Shown here one piece after another: positions 59,321 through 64,000 of a stretch of 64,000 bases of DNA (within the stretch, counting starts at the first letter, position 1; each line of letters opens with the position of its first letter). The stretch comes from Vesta saturnalis (taxonomy: Eukaryota > Arthropoda > Insecta > Coleoptera > Lampyridae). Location of the stretch: positions 753,501 to 817,500 of the forward strand of contig JARFJB010000408.1 of assembly GCA_036346205.1 (NCBI GenBank). The letters are read 5' to 3'. The notes below the pieces were generated by a model. That model saw only the letters and a program-made list of their open reading frames with translations, searched no databases and had not been told where the DNA came from. Position numbers and translations under genes: made by a program.

Positions 59321-59373
59321 CTACACCGGCAGCCGCAGGCCGTTTGTCACCGCAGTACATAAACGATGCCTAA
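59321..59373 (-). repeat. Right arm of GC-rich inverted-repeat element (solo, copy C1)
   Basis: It matches 62798-62853 (..CCGCAGTACATAAACGATGCCTAA). The left arm is absent here because of the 600-bp deletion. Confidence 0.65.
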
Positions 59374-59387
59374 CAGAAAAAGAAGTT

Positions 59388-59455
59388 GCACTGACCGGAA
59401 ATCGAACCTGCATCGACCACCTGGCAGACGACCACTACCACTTGACCAGAAGTGC
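59388..59455 (-). pseudogene. tRNA-Gly(GCC)-like sequence
   Basis: Read on the minus strand it begins GCACTTCTGGTCAAGTGGTA, which holds a perfect A box (TGGTCAAGTGG). CTGCCAG stands at the anticodon loop, and GGTTCGATTTC serves as B box. Acceptor strands pair GCACT with AGTGC, the anticodon stem pairs only with wobbles, and the T stem is weak. A T5 run 7-11 bases downstream could end transcription. It resembles a worn tRNA-Gly or the head of another SINE family rather than a working tRNA. Confidence 0.45.
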
Positions 59456-59542
59456 TCTACCAAATTGACATTGAAGCTGATTAAACCATTAATATATGTA
59501 ATATATTCATATAAACGTACACGTATGTACGAACTGCGCTAA

Positions 59543-59590
59543 CTAAACGTACACGAAAACCGTGTACGGCAAGTAACTCCGATAAAAATA
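59543..59590 (-). repeat. Palindromic inverted end, right member (copy C1)
   Basis: Inverse of 52481-52525 (ACACGAAAACCGTGTACGGC and CTCCGATAAAAATA). Confidence 0.6.
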
Positions 59591-60560
59591 TGGTTATTCG
59601 ATAACAAACTTTCAAAATATAAAAAAAAAAAAATTTTATGTGAAATTAACTCATCACAATTTAGCAGATACAATCAATACTTTTCTAAAATGTATTACTT
59701 ATACTTTGATTAGCTCATAAATCTATGCAGTAGTATACGTTGACAGCATCAAGTGGTTTGGATACACATGGTTCAGTTGACTTATCTGAAAAACGGAGAA
59801 AAGTTCGAAGGCTTTTTCTAAAACGTAGAAGCGGTTAAAAACGTGTACAAACCAAAGTGTAAGTTTCGTTGTACACTCCAAATTTTGAAGGGGGAATGTG
59901 CAACAAACAAAACATTGAAAAGCGTTCGGTGTTGGTTAATTTTTGTGTGGTACGTGGCTGTATTTCGTTTGTTACGGGTTCTGCCACAGTTCTAGTGTTC
60001 CAGATTTTTTAAGCGAAAACTAGTGTTCCTATATAAAATAATCCAGAATTCAGATCAACTAAAGGAGTTTTTAATGACTTTAAACAATTTTAATTGGTTC
60101 AATAATCGGCGAAACGATCACCAAAACCGCCATCAAGGTATTAGGTTATATATACAGTGTGGACCATTAATAATAGAAACATCTCTGTAAAATTTAAATT
60201 TATTAACCGATTTCAAGAAATTTTTAATGTCAAGGAATAAAAATATACTCTGGAACAAAATTTAAAATACTTATTTCAATTTTAGGGTATAACATAATAC
60301 TTTTTCGTAGTCCAAAATGGAGAATTTTTTTAACATTTTTTTAATTAAAAAAGTACTGCGCCACTAGATTCAAAGTGCCTTCTAATACCTGATACCAAAA
60401 TTTCATAAAAATATATTTAATATTAACGAAGTTACAACCACTTAAAATGGATGGAAAAAAATGTTTAAAATAGCATAAACATTCAATGAAAGTAACGGAA
60501 TTACATTTAACTTTACTTTATAACGAAACTGAAAACGGCTGCCAAATTATCTGCCATAAT
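59591..60560. other. AT-rich block shared by both copies of duplication C
   Basis: No coding motif. TATATACAGTGTGGACCATT at about 60150 has the look of a Tc1-type tip, but no partner was found. Confidence 0.4.
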
Positions 60561-61137
60561 GCTTTCTCATATATGTCAACAAATTTTGACCAAAAATTTG
60601 TAATAAACAACTTAAAAGCCCACAATACCTGAATTTGAGTCACGATAATCCCTCATTTTTTTATCCGCCATTTTCAATTTTTTAATTTTAACAAATAGTT
60701 ATACTTAGCCATCTTAAAAAGCCGACTTTCAAAAAAATTGATTTATAAATTAAAAAATGCTCAATTTTACACCCTAAAACGATGCGCCACTGGTTTTTTT
60801 TTATTTTGAAATTATATAAAAAAAGTATTATTTATTTTTCAATTTTGTAACTTTTTAAATTTTGAAGCAATTAATTCTTTTAATTTTCTAAACCCCAAAA
60901 ATGGCCCGCCACTGGTTGGATTATGTTCATTAACGAACTAGATAACGACCTAGATTTTAGGCAAATAATTTTTGTACCAAATTTCATATCGATAGTGCAC
61001 ACACACACACTCACACACACACACGAATTTTTTTTAAATGTGTTTTTCGTGCTGTTGAGACCATAAAACCTCAAGAAATGTAAAAAAAAATAAAAAATTT
61101 AAACCGATCATATAGCTTTCTCATTATATGAGAAAGC
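60561..61137. mobile_element. Possible MITE with GCTTTCTCATATA ends
   Basis: GCTTTCTCATATATG (60561) and, inverted, GCTTTCTCATATAATG (from 61137) form short inverted ends about 577 bp apart. The right end is itself a perfect 10-bp hairpin with a 3-nt loop (61115-61137). Inside are two GCGCCACTGG/CCGCCACTGG boxes and a short (CA)n. There is no coding capacity and no clear target duplication. Confidence 0.35.
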
Positions 61138-61423
61138 AATAATTTAACAAACTTAACTGTGACAAACAATTATTAGAGTATTTTAAATCGGTGCAAAACT
61201 TAATTTTAATTTAGGTCCTAGTTGCATCTACTAAATCACATATGCTTGTATACATTTATCGTAGCGCTTACGAATGTTTCTGATTGATTCCATGTTGAGG
61301 CGTAATTGCAGCACATGTGTCGAATTCTTGGACAAAGGTCTTTTCTACCTCTTGGGCGAAGGTTTTGTAAACCTTTTGTCTAATAAGTCCAGAGACAGAA
61401 ATCTAAAATTGTAAGATCTAGAG

Positions 61424-61587
61424 ATCTTCGTAGCAGCTAAAATTCTCTCCTTAAAGTTTGACAAAGGGATTGTCACTCCCTCCTTGGCTTCTTTTGTCAT
61501 GAATTCTATGACGTTTGCAACAATTTCTCGAGGTTGACTGTGCAGAATCTTTCCACGAACGCCGATCTGTTTCGATTTGTTTGCCAT
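61424..61587 (-). pseudogene. Sailor-type transposase, N-terminal stub (copy C2)
   Basis: ATG 61587 starts MANKSKQIGVRGKILHSQPR and runs to ILAATKI, identical to the copy at 58729. It is cut at the duplication junction and continues into unrelated codons. It has no catalytic part. Confidence 0.85.
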
Positions 61588-61594
61588 TGTTTGG

Positions 61595-61977
61595 ACCGAG
61601 CTGGTAGTGTAGTGGTGACACGATCTGCTTAGCATTCGGGAGGTAATGGGTTCGATTCCCGTTACCGTCTACCTTGTATGAGGTTTTTTCAGGGGGTTTT
61701 CCTCATACACATGTAGCGGCATGGTCACTGCGTATATGCACACCATGTGCGGCTACTTAGGCGAATGGTGGGGTAGTATTTTCCCCCTCAGAACCCTAAC
61801 TTCGTTCCTTCCGATCCTATCCTGACCACACCTATCCTTAATCCCACCATGCATATATACGTAACGTATGTATGTATGCTGGGAATCCATGATTGTGGCT
61901 GAAGGAGCTCGGGAAGCTCGAGCAGCCCGCCCTCCCCCTTGGGGAGGGAATGAAATACGTTGACTTTTCCTTTTTTT
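61595..61977 (+). mobile_element. tRNA-derived SINE, copy 3
   Basis: It is the duplicate of copy 2 with the same 11-bp target repeats (61584-61594 and 61978-61988). It is 18 bp longer through runs such as CCCCC and TTTTTTT, and is the best representative of the family (383 bp). A box TAGTGTAGTGG, B box GGTTCGATTCC. Confidence 0.92.
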
Positions 61978-62245
61978 CCATTGTTTGGTGACTATAAAAA
62001 GACAAAAAGCATACCTGTAAATTACGCTTAAAGCACAGATATTGCAAACTCACCAAAATATACACGAAGGGTCAAAAAGAGCTCTGAAAAGAACTGTTTA
62101 TTAAAAGAAAATGTAAAGTCAGAAATATAACCTATAACTCAAACGTGCACCAAAATGTAAATAAACTACTTAAAATTTCTACGCCTATGAGTTGCGCACG
62201 CGACGGCAAATTGTCGAATTGTGAACAATATTGGTTTGTGCGCAC

Positions 62246-62274
62246 TGTGTTGTTCTGAAAGTATTTCAACTCTA
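62246..62274 (-). repeat. Right terminal repeat of Sailor-type element
   Basis: Inverse of 52587-52615 and 56080-56108 with one mismatch in the TAGAGT tip. It lies upstream of the transposase start, as expected. It is present only in copy 2 of duplication C, so the full Sailor-type element must be read across the duplications. Confidence 0.65.
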
Positions 62275-62373
62275 AATGTAAAATGACGAGCGACTAATTC
62301 ACAAGTTGCGCTCCGTAGGTTACAGTAGTTTTGTTTGTGTAGCTTAGATTAGATAAACAAAGCTACTGTAACC

Positions 62374-62853
62374 TTAGGCATCGTTTATGCACTGCGGCGA
62401 GCCGCAACGGCCTGCCGGTGCGGTGCGCCGCCATAAATTTTAAGCTCAACGGCGAATCGCATCGTCTTGCTGGAGATCGGATGGGGAAATCGTTCTTACC
62501 AACCTGCAATCTCCAGGATTTCAATCAGTGACAAGTGTGCATGCTCTCTCACAATCGATCCGTGGTTGCTCGTCTATTGCCATTTGAAGTTGAATAAAAA
62601 CAAAGGCGTAAAAGGCGCACACAGGAACCACTACGGTCAAGCGTTAACACAGCTCTACTGGACTCCTGAGCGAAGCAAGGGATTGGTAGCACTGCTGCCT
62701 GTGGACGGCGCACCGCACTATCATAAACAGCTCCTTATGTCACAATGTAAATATAAGTATGCATAACCGCCCTTACTTAATTCAATGTACTTATAACTAC
62801 ACCGGCACGCCGCAGGCCGTTGCGGCTCACCGCAGTACATAAACGATGCCTAA
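62374..62853. mobile_element. GC-rich 480-bp inverted-repeat element, PIF/Harbinger-like
   Basis: TTAGGCATCGTTTATGCACT with the following GC-rich stretch (62374-62425) and the inverse at 62798-62853 match for about 45 bp. A shorter GCGGTGCGCCGCC motif is repeated inside in inverse form (about 62709). The ends GGCATCG..CGATGCC next to TTA/TAA suggest the PIF/Harbinger type, but the flanking triplets are not a direct repeat, so this is unproven. There is no transposase. An open frame of 99 codons here has no family motif. Confidence 0.55.
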
Positions 62854-62867
62854 CAGAAAAAGAAGTT

Positions 62868-62935
62868 GCACTGACCGGAAATCGAACCTGCATCGACCAC
62901 CTGGCAGACGACCACTACCACTTGACCAGAAGTGC
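62868..62935 (-). pseudogene. tRNA-Gly(GCC)-like sequence, duplicate
   Basis: Identical copy of 59388-59455 with the same A box, B box and downstream T5 run. It is a product of duplication C. Confidence 0.45.
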
Positions 62936-63024
62936 TCTACCAAATTGACATTGAAGCTGATTAAACCATTAATATATGTAATATATTCATATAAACGTAC
63001 ACGTATGTACGAACTGCGCTACAA

Positions 63025-63072
63025 CTAAACGTACACGAAAACCGTGTACGGCAAGTAACTCCGATAAAAATA
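63025..63072 (-). repeat. Palindromic inverted end, right member (copy C2)
   Basis: Duplicate of 59543-59590. The rest of the window to 64000 repeats the AT-rich block of copy 1. Confidence 0.6.
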
Positions 63073-64000
63073 TGGTTATTCGATAACAAACTTTCAAAAT
63101 ATAAAAAAAAAAAAATTTTATGTGAAATTAACTCATCACAATTTAGCAGATACAATCAATACTTTTCTAAAATGTATTACTTATACTTTGATTAGCTCAT
63201 AAATCTATGCAGTAGTATACGTTGACAGCATCAAGTGGTTTGGATACACATGGTTCAGTTGACTTATCTGAAAAACGGAGAAAAGTTCGAAGGCTTTTTC
63301 TAAAACGTAGAAGCGGTTAAAACTGTACAAACCAAAGTGTAAGTTTCGTTGTACACTCAAATTTTGAAGGGGGAATGTGCAACAAACAAAACATTGAAAA
63401 GCGTTCGGTGTTGGTTAATTTTTGTGTGGTACGTGGCTGTATTTCGTTTGTTACGGGTTCTGCCACAGTTCTAGTGTTCCAGATTTTTTAAGCGAAAACT
63501 AGTGTTCCTATATAAAATAATCCAGAATTCAGATCAACTAAAGGAGTTTTTAATGACTTTAAACAATTTTAATTGGTTCAATAATCGGCGAAACGATCAC
63601 CAAAACCGCCATCAAGGTATTAGGTTATATATACAGTGTGGACCATTAATAATAGAAACATCTCTGTAAAATTTAAATTTATTAACCGATTTCAAGAAAT
63701 TTTTTTAATGTCAAGGAATAAAAAATATACTCTGGAACAAAATTTAAAATACTTATTTCAATTTTTAGGGTATAACATAATACTTTTTCGTAGTCCAAAA
63801 TGGAGAATTTTTTTAACATTTTTTTAATTAAAAAAGTACTGCGCCACTAGATTCAAAGTGCCTTCTAATACCTGATACCAAAATTTCATAAAAATATATT
63901 TAATATTAACGAAGTTACAACCACTTAAAATGGATGGAAAAAAATGTTTAAAATAGCATAAACATTCAATGAAAGTAACGGAATTACATTTAACTTTACT

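Larger units (their letters stand above)
58568..61423. repeat. Duplication C, copy 1
   Basis: Repeated directly from 61424 to the window end. It shares the transposase start, SINE, tRNA-like sequence, palindromic end and following AT-rich block. Compared with copy 2 it lacks about 600 bp (62005-62605 equivalent) between the SINE and the tRNA-like sequence. The last 0.9 kb (60523-61423) would correspond to sequence beyond 64000. Confidence 0.88.
61424..64000. repeat. Duplication C, copy 2 (runs off the window)
   Basis: It starts abruptly at ATCTTCGTAGCAGC (the middle of the transposase N-terminal part) after unrelated sequence and follows copy 1 to the window end, with about 600 bp more between SINE and tRNA-like sequence. 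Confidence 0.88.

Noticed and set aside
59388..59455. Functional tRNA-Gly gene
   Set aside because: The T stem and anticodon stem are too weak, and the sequence is duplicated with its TE context.

Overview
This is an AT-rich eukaryotic, almost certainly insect, intergenic window (a beetle or another large-genome insect would fit; the sequence does not prove the order). I found no credible host protein-coding gene, no rRNA and no functional tRNA. What can be named is a dense, nested collection of dead or dying transposable elements (TEs) and large simple-sequence arrays.

Layout. 1-1.5 kb: unassigned. 1.5-4.2 kb: a Penelope-like retroelement (RT plus GIY-YIG endonuclease) joined head-to-head to an inverted copy of its own 3' part, with a hammerhead-ribozyme-like fold in its tail. 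4.4-7.4 kb: a pogo-type DNA transposon with CCA..TTGACA ends and about ten subterminal TGTCAACTNNTGG repeats; its right end lies in a 435-bp tandem duplication. 8.3-9.0 kb: a CA/CG array. 11.7-12.5 kb: a GTAC-rich block and the 3' end of a non-LTR retrotransposon. 13.2-18 kb: two hAT transposase fragments around a Tc1/mariner-type element with very long inverted repeats. 20.4-23.1 kb: a second such element. 23.8-27.2 kb: CA and polypyrimidine arrays. 27.4 kb: a tRNA-derived SINE. 29.7-34.1 kb: third and fourth Tc1/mariner-type elements that meet at one (TA)n tract. 34.2-35.9 kb: a relic with the signature of the IS630-type group called Sailor (DD82E). 37.2-38.3 kb: a (CTCA)n array. 38.3-42.2 kb: nothing recognised. 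42.2-49 kb: a deleted mariner and a second pogo-like transposase gene split by a 2.2-kb duplication. 48.7-51.3 kb: a fifth Tc1/mariner-type element. 50.8-64 kb: two further tandem duplications carrying Sailor-type transposase pieces, SINEs, a tRNA-Gly-like sequence and several inverted-repeat elements.

The five Tc1/mariner-type elements belong to one transposase group. In all five the second catalytic Asp is 41 residues from the third catalytic position (DD41D, the signature of the insect rosa-like family), although their terminal sequences differ. None is intact: each has frameshifts, stops or a replaced third Asp.

The right third (43.9-64 kb) holds three adjacent direct duplications (about 2.2, 3.5 and more than 2.6 kb). 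Copies differ mainly by one- to four-base indels in homopolymers and short repeats, and one copy carries a T51A40 block in place of 185 bp. Both features are compatible with noisy long-read consensus or false duplication, so these structures, and some frameshifts called here, need read-level confirmation before a biological reading. Protein-family calls come from reading motifs by eye; no database search was run.
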